A program made the translations under genes and the position numbers. From Candidatus Flexifilum breve (lineage in GTDB: Bacteria; Chloroflexota; Anaerolineae; Aggregatilineales; Phototrophicaceae), in assembly GCA_016717205.1 (NCBI GenBank), contig JADKGC010000006.1, positions 124,001 to 188,000 of the forward strand: DNA of 64,000 nt, read 5' to 3'. The notes below the pieces were generated by a model. That model was not told the origin of the DNA. It saw only the letters and a program-made list of their open reading frames with translations, and ran no database searches. Below are positions 9,132 to 18,700 of the stretch, in pieces. Positions within the stretch are counted from its first letter, which is position 1. Each line of letters opens with the position of its first letter.

Positions 9132-10622
9132 ATGCTGGATACACATTTAACCGTTCGCACGGACAGCCCCATTGGCACGATTTCTCCGCGCCTGTATGGG
9201 CACTTTGCCGAACATCTCGGTCGCTGCTGTTACGATGGCTTGTGGCTCGGCACAGAGCAGACGCTGGTGCCGACCTATGGCGGCTTCCGCAAAGACGTGG
9301 TCGATGCGCTCAAGGCCATGCCTGTGCCGTTGCTGCGCTGGCCGGGCGGCTGCTACGCCGATCACTATCACTGGCGCGATGGCATTGGCGAGCGGGTGCG
9401 CCGTCTGGGGCTGTCATGCGGTTTGCAGGTGGAAGATGACAACACGCTCGGCACCCACGAATTTATGGCGCTGTGCCGCCTGCTCGGCGCGGAACCGTAC
9501 CTCGCCGGGAACATGGGCAGCGGTTCGGTGCAGGAACTCTGCGATTGGGTCGAATACTGCAATTCCGGGCTCAATACCTCGCTGGCCGCCGAACGGGTCG
9601 CCAATGGGGCGCGCAAGCCGTTTGATGTAAAGCTGTGGGGCGTGGGCAACGAAAACTGGGGCTGCGGTGGCAACTACGACGCCGAAACCTACGCCCGCGA
9701 ATACCGCCGCTACGCGACCATGCTGCGCCATGTCGACACGACCATTGAACTGGTGGCGTGCGGTCAGGAAGATGAGTGGAACCTCAAATTCCTGCAAACT
9801 AACCAGCGGTGGCTGAATCTGATGGATCACCTGTCGATTCACCGCTACTGGATTCACGGTGGGCCGGAACTTAACTTCACCGACGAACAGTACTACGGCC
9901 TGCTCTCAGAAGCGGACGAGACCGAAGATTTCGTCAAGCGCACCGCCGATTACGTTATGGATGCGCTTGGCACGAGCAGTCACCGCATTGGCATCGCGCT
10001 GGACGAATGGGGTGTATGGCATCCCGAAGCGCGCGCGTGGGGGCCGGACGGGGCGGAACTGCACCGCGAACCGATCACCTACGAGCAGGCGGGGACGCTG
10101 CGTGATGCGCTCTCCATCGGCGTGACGCTGGAAGGCTTCCACCATCAGTGCAACGTCCTGACGCTCGCCAACCTTGCGCAGATCGTCAACGTGCTGCACG
10201 CTCCGGTCATGACGGATGGCGCGGCGATGTGGGTGACCCCGTCGTACTATGCGCTGCAGCTCCATCTGCCGCACATCGGCGCTAAGGCACTCCCGGTTGA
10301 CGTGACGCACGGTGCGACGATGCCGGGCAGCAGCAAAGGTGTCAGCGCGGTGACGGCGACGGCGTCTTCCACCGAAGCGGGAGTCGCTGTGACGCTGGTC
10401 AACCGCCACATCAGCGAAGGCGCGTCGGTCGTGGTCAACGTCGCGGGGATGAGCCGCGTCGCCAATGCGGGGCTGCTCGCGGGCGACTCGCCGCGCGCGG
10501 TCAACAGCGCGCAGGACCCGGACTGCATCAAGGTTGCGCCGTTGAATGTCGGCGCGGATGGCGCGGGGCTGTGGCGAATCGAATTGCCGGCGCACTCCAT
10601 GGCGACGGTTGAACTGGCTTAA
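9132..10622 (+). CDS. GH51 alpha-L-arabinofuranosidase (second copy)
   Basis: A 496-residue intracellular GH51 enzyme. It has YGHFAEHLGRCCYDGLW near the start, the acid/base Glu in WGVGNENWGCGG (Glu174) and the nucleophile Glu in ALDEWGVWH (Glu292). GGAG precedes the ATG. It differs clearly from the first copy (for example TLGTHEF against QFGTNEF), so it is not a recent duplicate and probably prefers other linkages or oligomer sizes. It is tightly spaced to both neighbours in the operon. Confidence 0.9.
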   Translation: MLDTHLTVRTDSPIGTISPRLYGHFAEHLGRCCYDGLWLGTEQTLVPTYGGFRKDVVDALKAMPVPLLRWPGGCYADHYHWRDGIGERVRRLGLSCGLQVEDDNTLGTHEFMALCRLLGAEPYLAGNMGSGSVQELCDWVEYCNSGLNTSLAAERVANGARKPFDVKLWGVGNENWGCGGNYDAETYAREYRRYATMLRHVDTTIELVACGQEDEWNLKFLQTNQRWLNLMDHLSIHRYWIHGGPELNFTDEQYYGLLSEADETEDFVKRTADYVMDALGTSSHRIGIALDEWGVWHPEARAWGPDGAELHREPITYEQAGTLRDALSIGVTLEGFHHQCNVLTLANLAQIVNVLHAPVMTDGAAMWVTPSYYALQLHLPHIGAKALPVDVTHGATMPGSSKGVSAVTATASSTEAGVAVTLVNRHISEGASVVVNVAGMSRVANAGLLAGDSPRAVNSAQDPDCIKVAPLNVGADGAGLWRIELPAHSMATVELA

Positions 10623-10636
10623 GGAGACGGAATTTC

Positions 10637-13484
10637 ATGCGTCAGCAACTTACACTCGCCGGGCAGTGGGATTTTCAACTGGACCCGGCGGGCCAGCTCA
10701 CGGTGGACGCCGTGCAGCCGGATCGGACGATCCCCGTCCCCATGCCGATTCAGGCGGCGTTTCCCGAACTACGCCGCTACAGCGGTTATATGTGGTATCA
10801 ACGCAGCTTCGACGTGACCGAGGGCGATGGCGAACTGCTGCTCGACTTCGGCGCGGTCGATTACTGGTGTCAAGTGTTCGTCAACGCGGCGCTCGTCGCC
10901 GAGCATGAGGGCGGCTATATGCCGTTCCGCATCCCGATTCGCCGCTACGTGCAGGCCGGAGCGAATCGCCTGACTGTGCGCGTGTACGACACGATCCAGA
11001 CACAGATCAGTGTGCCGCGCTGGATGGACAAACCCGCGCCGGAAGGCCATCAGCCCCCGTTCCATGCAGAGACGATTCCGCACGGCAAGCAGACATGGTA
11101 TCTGGACGCCAGCGGCATCTGGCAGGATGTCACGCTGACCAGCGTGCCCACGCGCTACATTGATCAAGTGCACGTCACCCCCGATATTCACACCGGGCAG
11201 GCGCACGTGCGCGTCAAGCTGGCCGGTGCGGCGACCGAAGGCACCGTGCGCGTGAGCATCGGCGGCGTGACGGGCGAAGCGCTGGTCGGCGCAGATCAAG
11301 CGGAAGTGACGGTGACGGTCACTGTGCCGAACCCCAGCCTGTGGACGCCGCACACGCCGACGCTCTACACGGCGGATGTGCAGTTTGGTAGCGATGAGCT
11401 CTCTGTGCGCTTTGGCTTCCGTGAAATCTGTGTCAACGAGGGCATGCTGCTCCTCAACGGCGAACCGTTCTATCTGTTGTGCTCACTCGATCAGGATTTG
11501 TACCCGGACACGATCTACACTGTGCCGTCGGATGATTTCCTGCGCGACCAGTTCGTCAAAGCCAAGCAGATGGGCCTGAACAGCCTGCGCTGCCACATCA
11601 AACCGCCGGACCCGCGCTATTACGACCTCGCGGATGAGATCGGCTTGCCTGATCTGGTCGGAAATTCCGTCGTGGCGCACGTTCTACGGCGCGAAATCCG
11701 CGCATCCCAACGCCTATTTCCTCGACGACGCGGTTAAGGCGCGGGCGCGGGCGATTATGCATGAGATGATCGCGCGTGACTTCAATCATCCGTCGCTGAT
11801 GATCTGGACAATGATCAACGAGGACTGGGGATCGACTCTGCTCCTGAGCGCCGACGACCGCGCGTGGATCGCGGAGATGGTGGACGAATGCCGCCAGCTT
11901 GATCCGACCCGTTTGGTAGTCGACAACTCGCCATGCCCTGCGCCATGGGGCTTCAGCGTGCATGTCAAAAGCGACCTCGACGACTTCCATGTGTACACCA
12001 ATATCCCCGATCAGGCGGATACGTTCGAGGAATTCGTCGAAGGGCTGGCCTCGCGCCCGCTGTGGAGCTTCTCGAATACCGGGGACGCGCAGCGCACCGG
12101 GCACGAAGCGATCATCTTGTCGGAATTTGGCAACTGGGGCGTGCCCTCGCTCAAGCAGTTTGGCGGTGGTCTGCCCGATTGGGCGGACTTGTCCGGGTGG
12201 TGGTCACCGTGGGACGGCGAAGCTGGACGTGCCGAGGGTTTGCTCGAACGCTATGAAGCGCTCGGCCTCAAGGCGATCTGGCCGGATTACGAAGCATTCG
12301 CGGCGGCGGCGCAGTGGCACGAATATCACGCGCTCAAGTACGAGATCGAGACGATGCGCCGCCTGCCCAAGCTGCAAGGCTACGTGATCACCGAACTCAG
12401 CGACATCTACTGGGAGAGCAACGGCCTGCTCGATTTCGCGCGCAACGAGAAAGTGTTCCACCACCAGCTCGCGCAGTTCAACGCCGAAGATGTGATCGTG
12501 CCGCAGTTGGATCGCTACGCCTATTGGAGCGACGAATCGGCTAAAGTCACAGTGTATGCCTCGCACTACAGTCCGGAAGATTGGGCGGGCGCGCGCGCGA
12601 CGGTCAGTGCGGATGGCGCAGTGCTGTTGGAATCGGATGTGAGCGACGTGCAGCGCGGCGCAGTAAGCGAACTCGGTTCGGTGAGCTACAAGCTCGCCGG
12701 ATCGAATGGCGCGATCAGCTTGAGCGTTAGCAACGGCAAGACGTTGACGACGAACATGGTGCAGTTGACCGTGCTGCCCGTCGAAGCGCGACAGGCCGCT
12801 TTCCGCGGGGAAGTCGCGGTGGTGCTGCGCCCGGCCAAGTCCAACACGGCCATCGATGCGTGGAGCGCTCCGGCGGTCGCGACTCCGGTCGCACAGGATC
12901 AGCTTGTTGATAGCGCCGAAGCCATGCACCTCACCGGATCGCTGCTGCGCGGGAGCGGCTACACGGTCACGCGCACCATCAGCGACTCGACTAAGCTGGT
13001 CATCAGCGACAACCCGACGGCGGATGTCTTAGCATGGGTGCAGGCGGGCGGCGATCTGCTGTATCTCGCCAACAACGCGGGCAGTCCGTTCTTCTGGGTG
13101 AATGGGCGCGGCGGGACATACGGCGGACGCTGGATCACGAGTTGGAACTGGCTGCGACCGGGCATCTACAAGCGCGTGCCCGTCGACAACCCGCTCAAGC
13201 TGCCGTTCATGGATATGACGCCGGATGGGGTAATCCTCGGCCTGCCTGTCACCGACGCGGCGGTGCAGGGCGATTTCCTCGCCGGGCAGATCGCCGGGTG
13301 GGCCCAGCATCCCGCGCTGCATACGGTACAGTTCCGCTACGGGCAGGGGCGCGTGATCATGACGACATACCCGATCCGCGAGTCGCTGCACTTCCAACCG
13401 CTGGCGCTGGCCATGCTGCATGATCTGGTCGATCACCTGAGCTCCGAGGCGTGCCAGCCTATGCTGAGCATGAACTACCGCTAA
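10637..13484 (+). CDS. GH2 family glycoside hydrolase (single-base frame shift near 11648)
   Basis: One gene split in two frames. The first part (10637-11737) has the GH2 sugar-binding jelly roll and immunoglobulin-like domain; the second (frame from 11634 to 13484) has the barrel. Skipping one C in TTGCCTG at 11645-11651 joins YYDLADEIGL directly to LIWSEIPSWR, the expected GH2 sequence. The acid/base Glu is in WTMINEDWGS and the nucleophile Glu in YVITELSDIYWES. A C-terminal extension of about 300 residues follows the barrel. Intact length would be about 949 residues. AGGAG precedes the ATG. Beta-galactosidase, beta-glucuronidase or an arabinopyranose-active function are all possible. The lesion may be a sequencing indel or real. 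Confidence 0.85.
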
Positions 13485-13644
13485 TTTCGTGTCGTAGGGG
13501 CAAGATATGAGGGCGTTTGAAAACCCCTCACCCCCAACCCCTCTCCCACGCAAGCGGGGAGAGGGGAGACGTTGCGAATGATGTTTGCTCTCCTCCCTGA
13601 ATTCGGGGAGGGGACGGGGGTCTGTCAGGGGTAGGTTTTTAATT

Positions 13645-13668
13645 GTAGGGACGAGGCATGCCTCGTCC
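13645..13668. repeat. Palindromic interspersed repeat, copy 1
   Basis: GTAGGGACGAGG followed by CATGCCTCGTCC. The core GGACGAGGCATGCCTCGTCC is a perfect 20-bp palindrome. An inverted copy lies at 13757-13780 and further copies at 16633-16697. Confidence 0.85.
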
Positions 13669-13756
13669 TCGGTAAAATCACTTGAACCGCGTAACGCTTT
13701 GATTTTCCTCACTTATAGAAATAGATGACGGATGGGTTGCCCTCTCCAGAAAGACA

Positions 13757-13780
13757 GGACGAGGCATGCCTCGTCCCTAC
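13757..13780. repeat. Palindromic interspersed repeat, copy 2 (inverted)
   Basis: Inverted copy of the repeat at 13645-13668. The pair brackets 88 bases of non-coding DNA, so the whole 13645-13780 unit could be one mobile or hairpin-forming element. Confidence 0.85.
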
Positions 13781-13911
13781 AGATTCTTTGGCGAAGGAAG
13801 CCTAGGTTCCATTGGGAACCATGAAAAACCTACCCCTGTCAGGGGACGGGGGTGGGGTCGGAATCTGACCCTTTTTAAGACGTCTATACCTTGCCCCTAC
13901 CCAAAACGATG

Positions 13912-14922
13912 TTATTTGCGCGGGGCGGTACTCTGCCGTTCGATGAGCGTTGGCTCGATATGGGTCTGCTGCGGTTCGCCGTCCGGTTCCGCGATGCGCT
14001 GGAGCAGCCCCGCGATCCCCTGCTGGCCGACGGCGGCAAAGTCCTGCCGGACGGTCGTGAGCGGTGGTATCAGGTAGGCGGCTTCGGGAATATCGTCGAA
14101 GCCGATCACCGACACATCCTCAGGAACGCGCCGCCCCGCCTCGCTCAGGGCTTGCAGCGCCCCAATCGCCATTTGATCATTCGCGCAGAACAGCGCCGTG
14201 AACTGTTTCCCCGCGGCGATCAGCGTCTGGATCGCGTGATAGCCGCTGCGGGACGACCAGTCGCCGTGGACGGTGGCAACCGGGGCGGTGTTGGCTTTCC
14301 CTAGACGCGTCACAAAGCCGTGATGGCGTTCGGCAGCGTCGAACCAGTCGTCGGGCCCGGCGAGCTCGGCGATCTGTTCATGTCCAAGTGACAGCAAGTA
14401 GTCGGCGACGAGTTCGCCGCCGCGGTGCTGGTTGACGCCGACCGAAGGCACGGATGCCCCCCGTTCTAGCCCAATCTGCACCATGGGGTAGTCGCCGGAG
14501 AGCGAGCGCACATCGTCCAAGCTGATATTGGTCAGCGGGGTGATGAGGATCAGCCCATCGACCTGCCAGTGGAGCAGGCGGTTGAGCGCGGCGCGCAGAC
14601 TTTCGACGCGGCTGTCCGGCGTATGCACGAAGATCAGGTCGTAGCCCGCGGCGCGCGCGGCTTGCTCCGTGTGGATCATCACCTGCGCCGGGCCGTAGTT
14701 CTCAATCCCGAACGTGAGCATCCCCAGTACATGTGACTGATTAGCGGCGAGGCTCTGCGCGGCGCGGTTGGGACGGTACCCCAACTCGTCGATCGCTTTG
14801 AGGACGCGTTCCCGCGTCTCCGGCGCGACATACGGGTGATTGTTCACCACCCGCGACACCGTCTGGTAGGACACGCTGCAATGCCGCGCAACGTCATGTA
14901 GGGTAGCCCGACGATCTGACAT
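13912..14922 (-). CDS. LacI family transcriptional regulator (divergent from araA)
   Basis: A 336-residue repressor. The helix-turn-helix is at about residues 8-27 (LHDVARHCSVSYQTVSRVV), the hinge ends in GYRPNRAAQSLA, and the effector domain ends with VIGFDDIPEAAYL and TTVRQDF. AGAGGC lies 7 bases before the ATG. It is divergent from araA, with an operator-like palindrome at 14968-14981 between them. It differs from the regulator at 5070, so the island appears to have two separate sugar sensors. The ligand is unknown; arabinose is likely from context. Confidence 0.9.
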   Translation of the reverse strand: MSDRRATLHDVARHCSVSYQTVSRVVNNHPYVAPETRERVLKAIDELGYRPNRAAQSLAANQSHVLGMLTFGIENYGPAQVMIHTEQAARAAGYDLIFVHTPDSRVESLRAALNRLLHWQVDGLILITPLTNISLDDVRSLSGDYPMVQIGLERGASVPSVGVNQHRGGELVADYLLSLGHEQIAELAGPDDWFDAAERHHGFVTRLGKANTAPVATVHGDWSSRSGYHAIQTLIAAGKQFTALFCANDQMAIGALQALSEAGRRVPEDVSVIGFDDIPEAAYLIPPLTTVRQDFAAVGQQGIAGLLQRIAEPDGEPQQTHIEPTLIERQSTAPRK

Positions 14923-14935
14923 AAATGCCTCTTTG

Positions 14936-14964
14936 TTGACAAGGTGAACGCGTGATGCTACATT
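14936..14964 (+). promoter_or_regulatory. Promoter of araA
   Basis: TTGACA (14936-14941) is 17 bases from TACATT (14959-14964). It points towards araA and sits directly against the operator at 14968-14981. Confidence 0.6.
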
Positions 14965-14967
14965 CTC

Positions 14968-14981
14968 TGTGAACGCTCACA
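14968..14981. promoter_or_regulatory. LacI-type operator at araA
   Basis: TGTGAACGCTCACA is an inverted repeat with a CG centre, matching at six of seven arm positions, the usual form of a LacI-family operator. It covers the expected transcription start of araA. It is unlike the GAATAC-type sites of the first regulator, so the LacI protein at 13912-14922 is the likely ligand. Confidence 0.65.
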
Positions 14982-15110
14982 GACGCGTTATCCCCCTCAG
15001 ACTACCCTAGAGGGAGAAACGGCGCAAGTACAAAATCACGCCGAGCTCCGAGTCAGCGCTCCGCGTGGCAGCACCTTTAATCGATGGCAAACTAAGGGAT
15101 ACCTAGGATT

Positions 15111-16614
15111 ATGCACGCTTTCAATGAATTCGAAATATGGTTTTTGACCGGCAGCCAGCATCTGTACGGGCCGGAAACGCTCGCGCAGGTGGCAGAACAC
15201 TCGCAGGCGATGGTCGCGGCGCTCAATGACACCTCGCTGGCGGTCAAGATCGTGTATCAGCCCGTGCTGACGACGCCGGAAGAGATTACGAACATTTGCC
15301 AGGCGGCCAACACGACCGCCAACTGCATCGGCGTGATTTCGTGGATGCACACGTTCTCGCCCGCCAAGAACTGGATCCCCGGGCTGAAGGCGCTGCAAAA
15401 GCCGCTGCTGCACCTGCATACCCAGTACAACCGCGACATCCCCTGGTCGGAAATCGACATGGACTTCATGAATCTGAATCAGGCGGCGCATGGCGACCGC
15501 GAATTCGGATTTATGGTCAGCCGTCTGCGCATGAATCGCAAAGTCGTCGTCGGTCATTGGAGCGATGCCGAAGTGCAGGCGCGGATCGATGCGTGGATGC
15601 GCGCGGCCGCAGCGTGGGCAGACGCGCAGAACGCGCGCCTTGTCCGCTTCGGCGATAACATGCGCTCGGTCGCGGTGACCGAAGGCGACAAGGTCGAAGC
15701 GCAGGTGCGCCTCGGCTATCAGGTCTACGGTCACGGCGTGGGCGATCTCGTCGCGGTGATGAAGGGTGTCACGGACGCCGAGATCAGCGCATTGGTAGAT
15801 GAATATCGCGCGGCTTACTACCTCGCGCCGGATCTCGCAGCCCGGCGGCGCGCGTCACGACTCGGTGCGCGAAGGCGCACGGATCGAACTGGCGCTGCGG
15901 CGCTTCCTGCAGCAGGGCAACTTCAAGGCGTTCTCCACCACCTTTGAAGACCTGCACGGTCTCGCGCAGCTCCCCGGTCTCGCCTGCCAGCGTCTGATGG
16001 CGGATGGCTACGGCTTCGCTGGGGAAGGCGACTGGAAGACGGCGGCGCTCGTCCGCGCGATGAAGGTTATGGCGACGGGGTTGGACGGCGGCACGTCGTT
16101 CATGGAAGACTACACCTATCACATGCACCCGAACGCCATGCAGGTGCTCGGCGCGCACATGCTCGAAATCTGCCCGACGATTGCCGAAGGTCAGGTGCGC
16201 CTTGAAGTGCATCCGCTCGGCATCGGCGGCAAAGCTGACCCGGCGCGCCTCGTGTTCGACTCGCGCGTCGCCCCCGGCCTGAACGCCGCGTTGATGGACA
16301 TGGGCAATCGCTTCCGCCTGCTGGTCAATCTGGTGGATGGCGCGGCACCTGCCGAACCGCTGCCGAAACTGCCAGTCGCGCGTGTGCTGTGGACGCCGCA
16401 GCCGGATCTCAAGGTTGGCGCCGCCGCCTGGATTTACGCGGGCGGGGCACACCACACCGGTTACAGCACCGCGCTGACCAGCGAACATCTCTACGACTTC
16501 GCCGAAATCGCCGGGTTGGAATACCTGCAAATCGACGCGCAGACGGACATTCGCTCGTTCAAGAATGAACTGCGCTGGAACGAAATCTACTACTTGCTGA
16601 ACAACCGCTTCTAG
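15111..16614 (+). CDS. araA: L-arabinose isomerase (frame shift near 15837)
   Basis: Converts L-arabinose to L-ribulose in the cytoplasm. The first frame (from 15111) starts with the conserved EIWFLTGSQHLYGPETL and runs to about YYLAPDL. The rest, QPGGARHDSVREGARIEL to the end, is in the next frame. Skipping one base in CTCGCAG (about 15835-15841) joins them. The second part has TFEDLHGLAQLPGLACQRLM, GEGDWKTAALVRAMKVM, SFMEDYTYHM and HHTGYSTALTSEHL, which supply the family's metal-binding Glu and His residues. Joined length is about 500 residues, normal for AraA. All core motifs are intact, so the shift is either an indel error or a recent lesion. No araB or araD lies in the window. Confidence 0.9.
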
Positions 16615-16632
16615 TTTAGCGGTTGTTCTACA

Positions 16633-16697
16633 GGAGGGCGAGACATGTCTCGTCCCTACAAATACGCAAACTTGTAGGGACGAGGCATGCCTCGTCC
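16633..16697. repeat. Pair of palindromic interspersed repeats
   Basis: GGGCGAGACATGTCTCGTCC with CTAC after it (16636-16659) faces GTAGGGACGAGG/CATGCCTCGTCC (16674-16697). Both belong to the family at 13645 and 13757. Together they form a large inverted repeat between the convergent araA and SDR genes, where it may also act as a terminator. Confidence 0.8.
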
Positions 16698-16714
16698 TGT
16701 TTGGTCTCAGTTCC

Positions 16715-17473
16715 TTACGGCACTTCCCAACCGCCCGCCACGGGCATCACATGCCCGGTGACGAAGGATGCGCCGTCGGAGAGCAAATACGTGATCGCGC
16801 TGGCGACTTCGTTCGGCTCGCCGATGCGCCCAATGGGGTGGAACGTCGACATGTAGGCTTCGGCCTCCGGCGTGCCACCCGAGAAGCGCATATACATCGG
16901 CGTGCGCACCGACCCCGGACATACCACATTGATGCGAATATTCTGCTTGGCGTATTCGAGCGCGGCGGTCTTGGTCAAGCCGATCACCCCGGCTTTCGAG
17001 GCGGTGTAGGCGGGCAGGCCGGGGAAGGCGATCACGCCGATCACCGAGGCCACGTTGACAATCGCCCCGCCACCGTTTTTGAGCATCTCCGGAATGGCGT
17101 ATTTCATGCAGTACCACGTCCCCGTGATGTTGGTGTTGATGACGGCGTACCAGTTATCCTCGGTGCAGTCGACGGTGTTCGCGACCGAACCCTCCGAACC
17201 CGCGCTTTGCACCAGATAGTCGAGTTGACCGAACGTGTCCACGGTGAAGCGAACGAGCGCCTCAATGGTCGTGGGTTTCAGCAGGTCGACGGGATGATAG
17301 ACGGCTTGCCCGCCGCACCCTTCGATGTATTCGACGGTCTGCCGTCCATGTTCCGGATCGCGCCCGGCCACCACAACCTGCGCGCCTTGCTGAGCGAGCA
17401 GCAGTGCCGCTGCCTGCCCAATGCCCAGTGTCCCGCCGACAACTAGAGCAACTTTATTTGAGAACTGCGCCAT
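16715..17473 (-). CDS. SDR family NAD(P)-dependent oxidoreductase
   Basis: A 252-residue classical short-chain dehydrogenase with the cofactor motif GGTLGIGQ (residues 13-20), NVAS with Ser143, and the catalytic YTASK (Tyr156, Lys160). The ending GHVMPVAGGWEVP is typical. It converges with araA, the palindromic repeats lying between. The substrate is unknown; a sugar or sugar acid is plausible given the neighbours, for example a step of non-phosphorylated arabinose oxidation, but this is only inference. Confidence 0.88.
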   Translation of the reverse strand: MAQFSNKVALVVGGTLGIGQAAALLLAQQGAQVVVAGRDPEHGRQTVEYIEGCGGQAVYHPVDLLKPTTIEALVRFTVDTFGQLDYLVQSAGSEGSVANTVDCTEDNWYAVINTNITGTWYCMKYAIPEMLKNGGGAIVNVASVIGVIAFPGLPAYTASKAGVIGLTKTAALEYAKQNIRINVVCPGSVRTPMYMRFSGGTPEAEAYMSTFHPIGRIGEPNEVASAITYLLSDGASFVTGHVMPVAGGWEVP

Positions 17474-17647
17474 AGCTTAATCCTTCTGGCTGTTTCTGAG
17501 CTTCGTAAATATGCTCTCAATACAATCTTAAGAGTAATATATGCGACACGGCGTATAGATTTGTCTGGATTTCCCACGCTTTTGCTCGTCGCCGCGGGGT
17601 GCGGTAGGCTCACATACCTTGATCAAGCTGAAGTAAGAGGTGAAACA

Positions 17648-18505
17648 ATGGCTTTATGGGAACGCTATACCGATCAGGTTGCGGAGCACACGGTAGTTGG
17701 CGATTTGCGTGTGGCGCGGGATGTGGTCAGTCCGCAGTTGAATAATCAACGTGACGTGTTCGTGTGGCTGCCGCCGAGCTACGCAGCATCCGAGCGGCGC
17801 TATCCCGTGATCTACATGCACGATGGCCTGAATCTGTTTGACCGCTTCACCAGCTATTCCGGCGAATGGCAGGTTGACGAAACGGTCACGACGCTGGCAC
17901 TCGAAGATCCTCGGTACGAAGCGATCATCGTGGGCTTGCCGAATATGAAAGAGAAACGTGGGGTCGAATACTCGCCGTACGATTATGATTTATTCGGCGC
18001 GCGTCTGGTCGGGCAGGGTGACTTTTACATGCGCTTCATTATAGAGACGATTAAGCCGCTCATTGATCACGACTTTCGCACCCGCCCCGAAACAGCAGCG
18101 ACCGGCATTGCCGGATCATCGATGGGCGGACTAATCAGCTTATACGGGTTCCTGAGGTATCCGCAGGTCTTTGGTCTGTGCGGCGCGTTCAGCACAGCCT
18201 ACTGGTTTGGCGAAAACGCTCTCCTGCGTACTGCCCATGAGCGCGCGACCGGGCACGGACGCGTGTATCTTGATGTGGGCACAAAAGAGGGCGAGACCCT
18301 GCTCAATTGGACGCAGATCCCGCCGGAGCAAACCGACGCCGCCTATTGTGAGGGCGTGCGCGCCTTGCGGGATGCGCTGGTGGCGGGCGGGTACACGGAC
18401 GGACATAACCTCATGTACGTCGAAGAGGAAGGCGCGCTGCATCGCGAAGCCGCCTGGGCGCGGCGGCTGCCGGAGGCACTGCGCTTCCTGCTGCGCCATA
18501 TCTAG
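17648..18505 (+). CDS. Alpha/beta-hydrolase esterase (putative esterase family)
   Basis: A 285-residue protein without a signal peptide. The start at 17648 is chosen because AGAGGTG lies just upstream; the longer frame adds 29 unconvincing residues. YPVIYMHDGLNLFD is the usual start of the core, GIAGSSMGGLISLYGF carries the nucleophile Ser (G-x-S-x-G), and a His in GALHREAAW near the end completes the likely triad. The family includes enterobactin esterase-like and CE1-type carbohydrate esterases. In this island it might remove acetyl or feruloyl groups from imported oligosaccharides; not provable from sequence. Confidence 0.82.
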   Translation: MALWERYTDQVAEHTVVGDLRVARDVVSPQLNNQRDVFVWLPPSYAASERRYPVIYMHDGLNLFDRFTSYSGEWQVDETVTTLALEDPRYEAIIVGLPNMKEKRGVEYSPYDYDLFGARLVGQGDFYMRFIIETIKPLIDHDFRTRPETAATGIAGSSMGGLISLYGFLRYPQVFGLCGAFSTAYWFGENALLRTAHERATGHGRVYLDVGTKEGETLLNWTQIPPEQTDAAYCEGVRALRDALVAGGYTDGHNLMYVEEEGALHREAAWARRLPEALRFLLRHI

Positions 18506-18542
18506 TTCGATTAATCAAAAAGGGACGCAAGGGCCTTGTAAC

Positions 18543-18655
18543 CGGGGGGGGGGGGGGGAATCCGGGGGCGCGCCCCCAGGGCGGGGGGGGGGGGGGGGGG
18601 GGCCCCCCAAAAGCCCCGCCGGGGCCCCCCCCCCCCCCCGGGGGGGGGAGGGGTG
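18543..18655. other. Poly-G/poly-C low-complexity block, probable sequencing or assembly artefact
   Basis: About 110 bases made almost only of G and C runs, including one run of about 20 G and one of about 15 C, in a genome without other such runs. It resembles no-signal poly-G read ends that were assembled. The join between the esterase and the second ABC operon may therefore not be real. Confidence 0.75.
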
Positions 18656-18700
18656 GTGGGCGTGTTCCCTAATTGACGTTGATTCAATTGTTGCGTGCTG

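Larger units (their letters stand above)
13485..13911. other. Intergenic region with repeats, no gene seen
   Basis: This 427-base gap between the GH2 gene and the second LacI gene holds two inverted copies of the GGACGAGGCATGCCTCGTCC palindrome and several imperfect copies of C-rich strings of the kind CCCCTCTCCC and GGGGACGGGGGT (13527-13569, 13590-13620, 13836-13858). I see no coding frame with a ribosome-binding site. Confidence 0.7.

Noticed and set aside
13485..13911. Possible RNA gene or riboswitch in the gap before the second LacI gene
   Set aside because: The structure is explained by the palindromic repeats; no known riboswitch or tRNA pattern was recognised.
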